From assembly GCA_024760505.1 (NCBI GenBank), contig CP058931.1, positions 62,001 to 126,000 on the forward strand: 64,000 bases of DNA, written 5' to 3'. This stretch comes from Nitrospira sp. GTDB lineage: Bacteria; Nitrospirota; Nitrospiria; Nitrospirales; UBA8639. The position numbers and the translations under genes are program-made. The notes beneath the pieces are model-generated. The model saw only the letters and a program-made list of their open reading frames with translations. It made no database searches and was not told the DNA's origin. How positions within the stretch are numbered: the stretch's first letter is position 1; each line of letters opens with the position of its first letter. Shown piece by piece: positions 1 through 9,433 of this stretch.

Positions 1-3000
1 ACACCGGTGAGGCCGGCGACATTCTGAACATACGGCATAAAGCTGGTACCGATGATGTTGTCTTCATCTTGAAAGAGTAAAGCTACATCACGATAATTTC
101 GGCGGTGTTCTTGACCAGGAATGGTCTGATCAACAATCACATCCGCTTCCCAGCTATTTTTAAGGGAAATGTCGGCGCCGGTCTTTGGATCCCGGTATTG
201 CGACCCTTTCGGCCCGATGATGACTGCCCCGAACAAGCCGTTTCGCGGGTTTAACATCACATTTCCCCAGTCCCATACCAGAGATGAAATCTCCCCGTTA
301 AAAGGATCAGCATAATAGGTATACGTCTTTGATTCACCTGGGGCAATCGTTTGATCCCCTGGGTTATTTCCGACGTTGGCCCCCAATGAATCTTTCGGAT
401 TAAAGGCCAGTGAAATTGCGGAGAAGGATGCCCGGCTCTCCTTCATCTTATTCTTGAGATTCACTTTGATGCAATCTCCCACGTTTGCTCGAATAGTCAA
501 TGGCATCGGATGGTAATCCCCTGCCACTTTAGTGACTTCATCTTCAAGGACGTAGATCTTGCCCTCAGGATTTCTCAGCTCGATGGTTCTTTCAAAGTCG
601 ATCTCAATGGATTCCGGAGCACTAGGATTAAAACTCATCCCTGGAAAGTCCATGGCGACCACATTAAATGATTTCACCGGAGCCTCTTCAGGACAAACAG
701 GAAGGGGTTTGGGAATCTCATTTCGACCTGAATACCCTGACGGGAGCGGTTTCAGATCCTTCGTCTCCTTATCCAAGACTCGGAGAATTCCCCAACCTCC
801 CTCGGAGAATTTGGAAGAACGTCCATTGAAATGAATATAGTCTCCAGGTTGCAGACGAGGACCGCCTGCCTTTGGAACGACTAAATCATATCGCTCAGCA
901 ATTCCAATATGCATGGAATTTTTTCTATTAGCATCCCCGGCATACCGCTCGCTTAAAAACGTGTGCCCTGAAATGGTCCAGGTCATCGTTTCATTCATGA
1001 GGGTGTGCAAAAGACGGAATACCACGGTATCTCCCAGGTACGCCCGTAACAACGGCGTGTCGGGATCACCGTGCTCAGTGCTACTGAATATTTTTGAAGC
1101 ATCGGGATTCACGGCCAAACGTTGGGCAATGGGTTCCGCCCTGAAATTGAGGCCGCTTCCCGTCGTATGCGTCCCTCCGTTGAGGAAAGGCATGGGGGTC
1201 ATGAGAATTTTTTCGGGCATCATAAAGGACACCGTTTTCCCTGCTTCCAGGGCTACCTCGACAGGCTGCCCAGGCGGGTTACCAGCCGTCACAATATTAA
1301 CCGTATGTGGAACGGTATCATGAACCTGGACCACCATTTCCCGGAAGCTATTATCTACACCATAGCCGACCGGTTCAACCGTATGAATATCTGCGATGGG
1401 ACCGCTCCTGACTAGTTTCCCAGTCTTGGGATCATGGTAGGTTGATCCCACCGGTTCCACAACTAAGGTGCCGAATCCACCATGTGGCCACGTGGTGGCC
1501 CCGAAGGCATGGTCATGCCAAAACACCGTTCCCACGTCAGCATCCGCCCAGAGACGTGACCGCACAAATTCCACCGTCACGATATCCCCTGCGGGATGAT
1601 CATGCTGCAGAGGTCGAACAAAGGAAATGGTATCCCCTTTGATTGATTTGATGCGTCGGATCTCGTTGCCTTTAACATTATCGGCACCGACCAGCAATTC
1701 CGTATTGACATGATATTGCGCTGCATTTTTAACCTTAATGCTGGACTCACCCTTTTTTGCCTTGCCCTTCAAGACGGTATTCATGGGCACGGGCAAACCT
1801 TTTTTGGTCTTTTTCTCCAGCATGGTAAACGGACGGACCGACTGTTCGTAGGAAAAACCGGTAATCACACCATCCGATGCCTGGTTGTCAAATTGGAGGA
1901 AATGAGGATGAATGTTAATTTTAGAGGATTGGAAATTCGTAAAATCGTCATCCAACCATTCGCTGGTCAGCGTATAGTCGACACAATCATACACATTGGC
2001 CCGAAACACCAATGGCAATTTTTTGTCGTTATTTTTTCGCACTTCCTCTTCCTCTTCATGGAGGACATAAATCAAACCGTACGGATCAATGACAGGAGCT
2101 TCCTTACCCTGGGCTCCGGCCATTTCAATGGGAGTATTGATGAAATGAATGTTGTAATATTTTCGTCCGGCATTTTCCGGACACAAACTCCACCGACCAT
2201 TTTCTCCCGGTTTGGCAGGCTCAGACGTTCGCAAACCATTTTCATCCTGATGAATCATTTCCAACCATGGGGCGGGATTGTGATTTGGTGGGAACATGAC
2301 CCGTTTACCGAAATGTGGAGTCAAATGCGGCCATGATACCTTCCCCGTCCTTGGCTCAAAGAGAATTGGGCGCCGTTTTCCTGGGGTAGGCGAATGGTAT
2401 TTTGGGTTCTCGATTGTGCTCTCTTTCTCAGACATGGCTTTATTACCATCCCAGGCCCAATCCAATACCGTCGCATCATAGGAGATAATTTGACCCTTTT
2501 CGTCATCTTTATGACCGGGTTTCCCTTGGGCCGGCAACTGAATTTCCACCCATTCTTTAATATTGATGACCGCTGGGTTCGATTTCCAATTGCTCTTTCC
2601 CTTTTCCACGATGGTGAATGTTTTCCCAAACCAATCGACGGTTTTACCAATCAATTGATCGGAAGTGACCCCCACCTGCATCCGACCTTTTCTATCAGGC
2701 AACTCTCTGAGGTTTGGCATGACATCCGTACGATTGTCGTCAGTCTGCATGGTATTGTATACCCGCCAATACCCCCACATTCCTGCAACGTAATGATGAG
2801 CGACATGGCAGTGAAACAAGAAGTCACCCGCCAGTTGTTGGCATAAGCCAGACCCACATTCCGTCTCCAAATCCAATGCTTCTGATGGCCCAATCACCTC
2901 TACATCAACCCGGTCAGTCTTTGTCCTGATAACCGGATATTTAACCGGACCATTTTTCGCGGCATGCCACATCGGCATTTGATCAATCGCCCGTGGGCTT

Positions 3001-4379
3001 CTTGGCCATCGGATCGTCCCCCCATGTGGATGGTGGGAATGGAATACTTCAGACCCTCCGTGAACCAATCTGAACTTGGCAGGATCCCCAAGATAGGATC
3101 GAGGAATCGTCGTTGGCGCATCACCAAAGGTGTAAGAACTATATCCCATCGACTCGTCTTCAAACCCAAAATATTCATGCTGCACATGCATGTTGTTGAT
3201 GCCAAACGGCTCACTCCGATAATTAAGAGCTCGAGCTCCTGGCCGATAGGCATCGGTGAGAGGATCCCGTTGGGGTAAGAAATCACCATGTTTGTTTACG
3301 GGACGAAACGCTTCGTCACCCACCTCATGATAAATCAGCACGAACTCACGAAAATCAGGTCCCGTTCCATTTTTGATAATGGCCTGCCACCCACTGGCCA
3401 TTGGGGTTGGGTCTCCGTCTCCCAACGGGTTCAAATATTCGGAGCCATGCGGTTCAACCACAAATGTCCCCATAAGACCCATGACCGTTAATTCTCGATC
3501 ATTACTAAATGTATGAAATTGTCGGCCACCCTCCTGGGTGTCCGGATGGATGTACCATTCCATCTCGACGACTTGCCCTTCTTCAGCCACCGTGTCGCGA
3601 TTGGTTGTCGTAGCAGGCTGCCCAGTCTTGCTGATAACCATATTTGACCCATGGATGTGAAGACTGGCTTCCTCACCAAACTCAAGTTGGTTTCGGAAGG
3701 TGAATTTCACACAATCCCCTTGATTTCCTCTGATCACCAGAGGTTGAATCCATTGATCCTGAAGACCGTTCGTGACCGCGCCAGGGTCACCATGGCCATC
3801 CACCTCTCTCGCTTCAGCATTCTTGGCTTCCTCTTCCCGAACCTTATCGATATTTTCCGTCAGCACATACATATAGCCAGGATAGTAATCAAGCCATTGA
3901 TTGAGAGTAATCTCGGCATTGATGGCCGAAATATCATATTCCCTGACGGGGGCAGTTGAAGGACAATTTCCACCACTCGCTGCCACAGGCTCCACATTAC
4001 GATCAGATGCCAAGAGTAAATCCTGGCCTCCCGCCCCATATTGGTGCATATTGGTCATCGTGTTGTAAAAACCGGTAGCTGTATGGTCACCATGTTGGGC
4101 GCCAGACTCGTTTTCCATTCTCAGCATGATCCGATCATGTTGGCGTTCCACCATGGCCGCTCGATTCGGTCGGCCTTCCTTGGTGTCCTCCATAATGGTC
4201 TGGCCCTTCAAGCGCTCCGCCCATTCAGGTGACTCTTGGTGCACCATCCCCGTGGTATGAATTACTTTGTCCTGATTTTCTTCAGCCAGGAGGGTTCCCC
4301 CTGACAAAAAACTGGACCCCCCGACTAACAATCCAATGGAAAGTGTGGTGATCGCTTTCCTAGATTTCATGTGAAACAT
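1..4379 (-). CDS. Giant multi-cupredoxin multicopper oxidase (3' end outside window)
   Basis: The minus-strand frame from 4379 is open to the left edge: 1459 codons and no stop, so the gene is 3'-truncated by the window. It opens with a signal peptide (MFHMKSRK, a hydrophobic stretch, then LLAEE), so the product is exported. Copper motifs come in two sets. The first is HIHG near residue 241, FHSHHPHGG near 447 and HCHVAHHYVAGM near 523, which is the full HCHxxxHxxxxM type-1/type-3 signature. The second is FWHDHAFG near 955 and HTF further on. Ordinary three-domain oxidases have about 500 residues, so this has at least six cupredoxin domains, as in MnxG-type Mn(II) oxidases. The substrate cannot be read from sequence. 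Start choice: AGGAGG lies 7 nt before ATG 4379, while a second ATG at 4370 is worse placed. Confidence 0.9.
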   Translation of the reverse strand, partial: MFHMKSRKAITTLSIGLLVGGSSFLSGGTLLAEENQDKVIHTTGMVHQESPEWAERLKGQTIMEDTKEGRPNRAAMVERQHDRIMLRMENESGAQHGDHTATGFYNTMTNMHQYGAGGQDLLLASDRNVEPVAASGGNCPSTAPVREYDISAINAEITLNQWLDYYPGYMYVLTENIDKVREEEAKNAEAREVDGHGDPGAVTNGLQDQWIQPLVIRGNQGDCVKFTFRNQLEFGEEASLHIHGSNMVISKTGQPATTTNRDTVAEEGQVVEMEWYIHPDTQEGGRQFHTFSNDRELTVMGLMGTFVVEPHGSEYLNPLGDGDPTPMASGWQAIIKNGTGPDFREFVLIYHEVGDEAFRPVNKHGDFLPQRDPLTDAYRPGARALNYRSEPFGINNMHVQHEYFGFEDESMGYSSYTFGDAPTTIPRSYLGDPAKFRLVHGGSEVFHSHHPHGGTIRWPRSPRAIDQMPMWHAAKNGPVKYPVIRTKTDRVDVEVIGPSEALDLETECGSGLCQQLAGDFLFHCHVAHHYVAGMWGYWRVYNTMQTDDNRTDVMPNLRELPDRKGRMQVGVTSDQLIGKTVDWFGKTFTIVEKGKSNWKSNPAVINIKEWVEIQLPAQGKPGHKDDEKGQIISYDATVLDWAWDGNKAMSEKESTIENPKYHSPTPGKRRPILFEPRTGKVSWPHLTPHFGKRVMFPPNHNPAPWLEMIHQDENGLRTSEPAKPGENGRWSLCPENAGRKYYNIHFINTPIEMAGAQGKEAPVIDPYGLIYVLHEEEEEVRKNNDKKLPLVFRANVYDCVDYTLTSEWLDDDFTNFQSSKINIHPHFLQFDNQASDGVITGFSYEQSVRPFTMLEKKTKKGLPVPMNTVLKGKAKKGESSIKVKNAAQYHVNTELLVGADNVKGNEIRRIKSIKGDTISFVRPLQHDHPAGDIVTVEFVRSRLWADADVGTVFWHDHAFGATTWPHGGFGTLVVEPVGSTYHDPKTGKLVRSGPIADIHTVEPVGYGVDNSFREMVVQVHDTVPHTVNIVTAGNPPGQPVEVALEAGKTVSFMMPEKILMTPMPFLNGGTHTTGSGLNFRAEPIAQRLAVNPDASKIFSSTEHGDPDTPLLRAYLGDTVVFRLLHTLMNETMTWTISGHTFLSERYAGDANRKNSMHIGIAERYDLVVPKAGGPRLQPGDYIHFNGRSSKFSEGGWGILRVLDKETKDLKPLPSGYSGRNEIPKPLPVCPEEAPVKSFNVVAMDFPGMSFNPSAPESIEIDFERTIELRNPEGKIYVLEDEVTKVAGDYHPMPLTIRANVGDCIKVNLKNKMKESRASFSAISLAFNPKDSLGANVGNNPGDQTIAPGESKTYTYYADPFNGEISSLVWDWGNVMLNPRNGLFGAVIIGPKGSQYRDPKTGADISLKNSWEADVIVDQTIPGQEHRRNYRDVALLFQDEDNIIGTSFMPYVQNVAGLTG

Positions 4380-4656
4380 GGACCGGCCTCCTTAGGTGAA
4401 ATAAACTGACAAACCAAATACGTATTCTACAAACTCAAACAGTCGATAATATTTCATGAAAATGTTGGGAAGCGCAAAAGGTAATCCAATCGATTGAGGC
4501 TGTCAAGTCTGAAAGAAATGAGTTTGATTTCATTGCATTTATCACAACTACTCTAAAAAATGGCATTACCAAAATTAATGCCGGGAAATAGGCAAATTGT
4601 CCCCGTTAACGGCCAATAATTCACTCCAGCCTTTTAAATTTCCGATTTAAAAAAAG

Positions 4657-5511
4657 CTACGACAAGGTGAGCCCTGCAACATACGAGGAAAACTCCTTCT
4701 GTAGATCAGTGGAAATGGGGCCTGGTTTTCCATCCTGTATAAGTTGTCCATTCACATGAATAACAGGCAAAACCTCAATTGTTGTGCCCACGAGAAAGAC
4801 TTCGTCAGATTGCAGGAACTCTGAAATAGGAATTGGTCGAAATTGGACCTCCAAGCCTTTTGCCTGAGCTAAGATTGCCACCTGTTGCTGTGTCACACCA
4901 GCCAGGACTAAATGATTTCTTTCCGGAGTAATAAGCACGCCATTTTTCACCACAAAGATATTACTCGTAGCCCCCTCGGTCACTTGCCCGTCTCTTACAA
5001 AAATCCCCTCAAAAGCCTTGGCCTCACGGGCCTTTTGCTTGGCCAGGACATTGGGAAGCAAATTAAGACTTTTAATATCACAGCGGTGCCATCGAGTATC
5101 AGGTAGGGTAATAACACTTACCCCCTTTTGGAAGACTTCGGTTGGCAATCCAACCATTTTCCGAAATGCCAAATAGACCGTAGGTTCTCCATTAGAAGGG
5201 AAAGTATGCTCACGCGGAGCGACCCCTCTGGTCACCTGAATATAGATTTTTCCTTCCTGATATCCACTCTGCTGAAGGCCGGAAAGAAGGAGGCGGAGAA
5301 ATTGGGGCGGTTCTAAAGAAAAGTGGATCTGGGTTTCTTTGGCACTCCTAACCAGCCTATTAAAATGCTCACTCCAAAAGGCAGGAACCCCATGGTAGGC
5401 ACGAATCACTTCATAGATTCCATCCCCAAATAGGAATCCACGATCATCCGGAGAGATCCTAATCTCCTCCAATGGAGAAAAGTGCCCATTGAGATACCCG
5501 ATATCCGACAT
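4657..5511 (-). CDS. dat: D-amino acid aminotransferase (class IV PLP transaminase)
   Basis: 284 residues, the usual length of fold-type IV transaminases. It would interconvert D-alanine and D-glutamate (with pyruvate or 2-oxoglutarate) in the cytoplasm for peptidoglycan. Visible family features are RGFLFGDGIYEVIRAY near the N-terminus, the segment RCDIKSLNLLPNVLAKQ carrying the PLP lysine, and QVTEGATSNIFVV, which binds the cofactor phosphate. The RCDIKSLNLLPN block is typical of D-alanine transaminase rather than IlvE or PabC, but branched-chain transaminase remains an alternative. It is last in a run of closely spaced minus-strand genes, 13 bp after the chagasin-like gene. Confidence 0.8.
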   Translation of the reverse strand: MSDIGYLNGHFSPLEEIRISPDDRGFLFGDGIYEVIRAYHGVPAFWSEHFNRLVRSAKETQIHFSLEPPQFLRLLLSGLQQSGYQEGKIYIQVTRGVAPREHTFPSNGEPTVYLAFRKMVGLPTEVFQKGVSVITLPDTRWHRCDIKSLNLLPNVLAKQKAREAKAFEGIFVRDGQVTEGATSNIFVVKNGVLITPERNHLVLAGVTQQQVAILAQAKGLEVQFRPIPISEFLQSDEVFLVGTTIEVLPVIHVNGQLIQDGKPGPISTDLQKEFSSYVAGLTLS

Positions 5512-5524
5512 ATTCCAATTTCAT

Positions 5525-5839
5525 TCAGGAAGACAGCGGGGAGACGATGACCTTAAAAATCCGTCGATCTTCTGCGGTAAACTTCCATGCCATCCTTTTA
5601 CTAAACTCCAAATGATGGGTTCCGGGTTCCAACGCCCGAAATTCAAATGAGCGCTGACCGGAATCTACCGCATTATTACTGACCGTTCGAAGAAACTCAT
5701 CTCCCACTAATCCCAGCACTTTGGGGTCATAATTTGGCACCCATTGTTCCCCACGGGTCCGATCTTCCCATAAATGCACTATAAATGTGTCCGATTGGAA
5801 AACCTTAATCGCTTTCGCTTGAACTTGATCGATATTCAT
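5525..5839 (-). CDS. Small chagasin/I42-like protein
   Basis: 104 residues with no signal peptide. The pattern of a W in a short loop (RGEQWVP), then a GLVGDEF strand, FEFRALEPGTHHLEF and a terminal FKVIVSP strand resembles the chagasin/inhibitor I42 beta-sandwich, which blocks papain-like proteases. The canonical NPTTGY loop is not present, so inhibitory activity is not supported, only the likely fold. AAGGTGAG lies just before the ATG. It sits between the Rieske gene and the transaminase in the same operon-like run. Confidence is good that it is a gene, low for the family. Confidence 0.55.
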   Translation of the reverse strand: MNIDQVQAKAIKVFQSDTFIVHLWEDRTRGEQWVPNYDPKVLGLVGDEFLRTVSNNAVDSGQRSFEFRALEPGTHHLEFSKRMAWKFTAEDRRIFKVIVSPLSS

Positions 5840-5887
5840 GCTCTCACCTTGACTAAAACTTTGGTCATACTCCGTCTGTTAAGTACA

Positions 5888-6280
5888 CTATTCTCCTGTT
5901 AACCAATCACGTTTTTTCAAACAAACAAACACATTCCCCTTATCAACCAATACATCATAATTGACCACACAATAGCCTCCGCCATCTGGACCAAATCCCG
6001 AGCGAATGTCAAATTGCTGATGATGCCAGGGGCAGGAAACCAGAAAACCCTTCAATCGGCCCTTCCCCAGAGAGGCTCCTTGGTGCGGACAGATATCATT
6101 AATAGCAAAGCAACGATCATCAACGCGAAAAATAGCTACACTTTTCCCGTCGATTTTAAATACACGCCCCTTTCCTTTGGAGATATCCTCCAGCTTCCCA
6201 ACATAAACAAATCCCTCTTTAGGACTCAGCGGTTCATATACCCTGCAGTCCATGCCACGCTCAAAATCTGATTCATTCAT
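5888..6280 (-). CDS. Rieske [2Fe-2S] ferredoxin-like protein
   Basis: About 130 residues. The two Rieske cluster loops are intact: CPHQGASL (Cys-x-His) and CPWHHQQFD (Cys-x-x-His), spaced as in small soluble Rieske ferredoxins and the NirD-type subunits of assimilatory nitrite reductase. There is no membrane segment, so it should be a cytoplasmic electron carrier or a subunit of a larger enzyme not present nearby. An upstream TTG at 6304 is in frame but would overlap the DUF192 gene. ATG 6280, 13 bp after the DUF192 stop, is the better start. Confidence 0.82.
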   Translation of the reverse strand: MNESDFERGMDCRVYEPLSPKEGFVYVGKLEDISKGKGRVFKIDGKSVAIFRVDDRCFAINDICPHQGASLGKGRLKGFLVSCPWHHQQFDIRSGFGPDGGGYCVVNYDVLVDKGNVFVCLKKRDWLTGE

Positions 6281-6293
6281 AGGCGGTTCATCT

Positions 6294-6791
6294 CTAAGAG
6301 ACAAGCAATGTAAAGGTGACCTGTGCCCCTATCTGAACTTTGGCTTGGTCCACAAACCCAGCATTGGCTTCCACAATATAACGTGCATCTTGAGGCGGGG
6401 GCCCATACCACGGACATTGCCTTTCAGTGCAAGGAAGAGCCCTTTCGACTATATGCACGACAACCTTACTCTCATCAACCCAAATCACATCAACAGGAAA
6501 TTGAAACTCTTTTGTCCAGACCCGATGGGGACCGGAATTTTCAAATATATAAATCATTCCCTCACCGGGTGGGAGAACATTTCTAAACGCTAATCCGAAT
6601 AAAAGTTTTTCCGGTGTATCAGCAACCTCCGCTTTCAACACCCCACCGCTGGGAAAATTTATATTGATGACTTGCGTCTGTTCCGGAGCATTAAACAATA
6701 GCGCACCGGAAATCAGGAACAACGCCATTACCAGAAGAAAGAAAATTCGCTTTTTACTTGGAACCCCTTTACCTTGCAGAAAAGACAACAT
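6294..6791 (-). CDS. DUF192 family secreted or membrane-anchored protein
   Basis: 165 residues. It starts with a basic segment and a hydrophobic anchor (IFFLLVMALFLISGALLF), then a DUF192 domain: AEVADTPEKLLFGLAFRN, EGMIYIFENSGPHRVWTK, FPVDVIWVDESKVV. DUF192 proteins are small exported proteins of unknown biochemical role, some next to membrane or stress genes. GGAG lies 5 nt before the ATG. It is first in the minus-strand run that continues with the Rieske, chagasin-like and transaminase genes, and is transcribed divergently from the small secreted protein at 7017. Confidence 0.8.
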   Translation of the reverse strand: MLSFLQGKGVPSKKRIFFLLVMALFLISGALLFNAPEQTQVININFPSGGVLKAEVADTPEKLLFGLAFRNVLPPGEGMIYIFENSGPHRVWTKEFQFPVDVIWVDESKVVVHIVERALPCTERQCPWYGPPPQDARYIVEANAGFVDQAKVQIGAQVTFTLLVS

Positions 6792-7016
6792 TGTTCTCCA
6801 TATATCCTTATTTTCCTAAAAACCTCTTTTGCCTCACACCCTGGTCCTTTGCTTCAGGCAAGCGCATTTTTATTATTTCGCGATTTGCTCAAATAACACA
6901 CCCACGATAAGATATCATGTAACTTGTTATGATTTCAGCCATGATGAAGGATGAAAAAAAGCCTTCGGACCACATCCCCCGTAGAAAACCTTTACCTCAT
7001 ACCATGGAGGCCTCGT

Positions 7017-7349
7017 ATGCGCTACCTCCCAAACTTGTTTCTTGCGCTTTCTTTAGTTTTCTTTTCCTCTACCACCACCTTGGCTTCCCCATCGATTTCT
7101 ACCGCCATCGACCGCTTTGTCTCTAATCTCTACCCCAAGGGGAGCCACTACTTCTGGGTGATTAACAACACTTCAAACGAGTCTGCGGAAGAGATGATTG
7201 TCGATCTCAACACCAGTGTCAGAAATTTACCGGAGGATGAACCGACGGAGAGTCGGTTTTTATTATTGGTGGTAGGAGGAAAACTGCTTGCGGCTCAAAA
7301 AATTCCGTTAAATGCTAACGTGGATTGCCAGAATGATGAGGAAGTTTAG
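7017..7349 (+). CDS. Small secreted protein, unknown function
   Basis: 110 residues starting at ATG 7017, which has GGAGG 6 nt upstream. An in-frame codon at 6951 has no such site. The first 24 residues form a good signal peptide (LFLALSLVFFSS, cleavage near TLAS). The mature part (about 85 residues) contains SHYFWVINNTSNESAEEM and FLLLVVGGKLLAAQK and two acidic ends. I do not recognise the family. It ends just before a bidirectional terminator shared with the convergent cupredoxin gene. Confidence 0.65.
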   Translation: MRYLPNLFLALSLVFFSSTTTLASPSISTAIDRFVSNLYPKGSHYFWVINNTSNESAEEMIVDLNTSVRNLPEDEPTESRFLLLVVGGKLLAAQKIPLNANVDCQNDEEV

Positions 7350-7372
7350 TTACTAATACGAATTCAGGTATT

Positions 7373-7412
7373 AAAAAAGCCCCATCCTTATTCGAAGGAT
7401 GGGGCTTTTTTA
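7373..7412. terminator. Bidirectional rho-independent terminator
   Basis: A perfect 12-bp stem AGCCCCATCCTT / AAGGATGGGGCT with a 5-nt loop, preceded by six A and followed by six T. It therefore serves both the plus-strand gene ending at 7349 and the minus-strand cupredoxin gene ending at 7426. Confidence 0.93.
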
Positions 7413-7425
7413 TACTAAGCAATGT

Positions 7426-7923
7426 CTACTTGGTCAAAATCAATAATTGTCCACCCAGGTGGGCTGCATGCAATTGACACTTGTAATTCAATAAATTGTT
7501 CGACGTCACATACGTGAGATCACTCATGGGAATACCGATATATTTGGTTTCGCCAGGAGCCAAAACAAGCTTAATATGCATCGACGTCGGAGCGGCAAAA
7601 GCTGAATCCGCGGAAAGCTCAAAGCCATGTTCCTTGTCCATATTGTTGGTTACTTTGAACAAGATGGGTCTTCCTGCTCTTCCACCTGTTGCACCAGAAA
7701 CAAGACTCAAAATGGATGTCGCAGGATACCAGACTTTCTTTCCACCAATTTCCATGGCATTAAACTCAAGGTCAACATCCAATTTTGTAAACGGCTGGCC
7801 CACCACAGAACCCGTTTCAAGGTCACCAATCTCCACACCACCTGACTGTAACGCAAATGCGCCTGAACTACCGACCGCAACGAACACCACACTTAAAAGG
7901 ACGGATAGAAGCACTCTGTGCAT
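7426..7923 (-). CDS. Periplasmic cupredoxin-like protein
   Basis: 165 residues with a signal peptide (VLLSVLLSVVFVAVGSSGAFA). The mature domain has a cupredoxin layout: a strand ending KVTNNMDKEHGF that offers one His ligand, and a C-terminal loop NYKCQLHAAHLGGQ that offers Cys and His ligands. A conventional axial Met after the last His is absent (Gln or Gly there), so it could be an atypical type-1 site or a CuA-like or simple Cu-binding site. GAGGAGGT lies just before the ATG, predicting strong translation. A partner for the large multicopper oxidase nearby is possible but not shown. Confidence 0.7.
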   Translation of the reverse strand: MHRVLLSVLLSVVFVAVGSSGAFALQSGGVEIGDLETGSVVGQPFTKLDVDLEFNAMEIGGKKVWYPATSILSLVSGATGGRAGRPILFKVTNNMDKEHGFELSADSAFAAPTSMHIKLVLAPGETKYIGIPMSDLTYVTSNNLLNYKCQLHAAHLGGQLLILTK

Positions 7924-8561
7924 CGCCTACCTCCTCATGAGAAGCTGTTGATAATGAAGGTTTTACCTAAGAACGCAAGCCAATTTTCTGATTTATATAG
8001 TTTAAGTTTCAACGAGAGGGTTGGTTATAGCACATGGCATTCTTCGACGCAAGAAGGTTTTTATCATTGCGATTCTTGGCCGATAAAAACAAAGAAGTGT
8101 TTTCTAACAACCCAGAAGAGACTTAGCGATTACCCAACCTTTTTTGAGTAATTTCCTTGTGATTACAAGTCCTTTCCGACATGGTGAATGAGGTTTTGAG
8201 ACGAGAGATTCTTTTTTAAGAACATTTTCCTCTTAATCTCAATTGACTTTTTGTCCTCACCCACAATCATAGTCCCATGATTTTTGGATGTACCTAATTG
8301 AGGGATTGCTCGAACCATGGGAATGCAGGGTAATTCGGATCACACCAAAAACAGATGGCGGCAACTTTCAGGCTTACAGTACGACAAAGCTCCAGGATAG
8401 AAACCAATCCTACAATTTTTCCATTGACCTTTCCGGCAATAGTCCAAAAGGGGTAATGCCCACTCTCCTAGTAAGCCCAAAAAGCAACCACAACAATTCA
8501 AAGAGATGGATAGCGTCTTCTCGTCGTTCTCCTTCGATAAAACCCAATAAATCGGCAATGA
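7924..8561. other. 638-bp stretch without a supported gene
   Basis: AT-rich spacer between the cupredoxin start and the 3' end of the MBL-fold gene. A TTGACT box near 8244 may be a plus-strand promoter. The open frame after it (from 8288) has no ribosome site and no recognisable protein character. Upstream of 7923 it must contain the promoter of the cupredoxin gene. I see nothing else. Confidence 0.5.
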
Positions 8562-9200
8562 TTATCCAGGCACAAACATATTATGTTCCCGTTCCCATCC
8601 AATGGACGATTCCGGCCCATGTCCGGGTATTACGAGTGTACTTTCTTTGAGGGTGTACAAGCGTTCGCGAATAGATCGCTCAATTACCTGGCCATCTCCA
8701 CCCCACAGATCGGTTCTGCCAATTCCGCCACGAAACAAGGTGTCCCCGGAAAACACCAGATTTTGGCTTTCAAAGAAAAAACATACCGACCCGGGAGTAT
8801 GGCCAGGAGTATGGATCACGGTTCCTGTATGGGAACCCACACGCACCTCTGATTCATCTTTAATCCAGCGGTCCGGCGGAGGGGCAGGCACATATGGGAT
8901 GCTGAACATTCGGCATTGAATTTCCAGCATGTCCCAAAGATCTTGATCCTGGGAATGCAAACACAGAGGTGCCCCCGTCGCTTGCTTAATATGACCGGAG
9001 GCTAAGAAATGGTCGAAATGAGCATGCGTATGCAAAACGGAGGTGACGGTGAATCCCAGGGCATCAACTTCCCTGAGTATGCGCTCAGGATTTCCTCCTG
9101 GGTCCACCACAATGGCCTGCTTAGTTTCTTTGTCACCGATAATCGAACAATTACATGAAAGTGGAGGGACGGGGAAAGTTATCCGAATGAGCTGATTCAT
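8562..9200 (-). CDS. MBL-fold metallo-hydrolase (GloB-like)
   Basis: 212 residues from ATG 9200, which has AAGGAG 8 nt upstream (a TTG at 9221 is also in frame). The metallo-beta-lactamase signature HTHAHFDH gives the two-metal site. Further ligands are in HTPGHTPGS, FSGDTLF and IPGHGPESS. The size and the RGGIGRTD segment match the YcbL/GloB-like thioesterase subgroup (hydroxyacylglutathione hydrolase-like) rather than beta-lactamases. Cytoplasmic, since no signal is present. The substrate is probably a thioester, inferred from the family only. Confidence 0.8.
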   Translation of the reverse strand: MNQLIRITFPVPPLSCNCSIIGDKETKQAIVVDPGGNPERILREVDALGFTVTSVLHTHAHFDHFLASGHIKQATGAPLCLHSQDQDLWDMLEIQCRMFSIPYVPAPPPDRWIKDESEVRVGSHTGTVIHTPGHTPGSVCFFFESQNLVFSGDTLFRGGIGRTDLWGGDGQVIERSIRERLYTLKESTLVIPGHGPESSIGWEREHNMFVPG

Positions 9201-9433
9201 CGCGATCTCCTTAAGCGACACTGATAAGGCAGTGGATTAAACTTGAATGAACACATAACTCTAGTGCAGATTTACACAATTTCCCATTGGAATTACAGAC
9301 AATTCCCCTTCTTTAAAATCCGCCTCAATATCGAAGTTTGAAATAAGAACAGTTTAAGCCTAAAATACCTAATAAAAGGTACCCATTTGATCCAACCAGA
9401 ACACAATCTACCCTACACGGATATGCTGAGCCG

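Noticed and set aside
559..4232. Many plus-strand open frames of 60-210 codons in the first 4.2 kb
   Set aside because: They are antisense to the single continuous copper oxidase frame, lack ribosome sites and show no protein-family character.
8288..8650. 120-codon plus-strand frame in the 7.9-8.6 kb spacer
   Set aside because: Overlaps the 3' end of the MBL gene, lacks a ribosome site and has no recognisable features.
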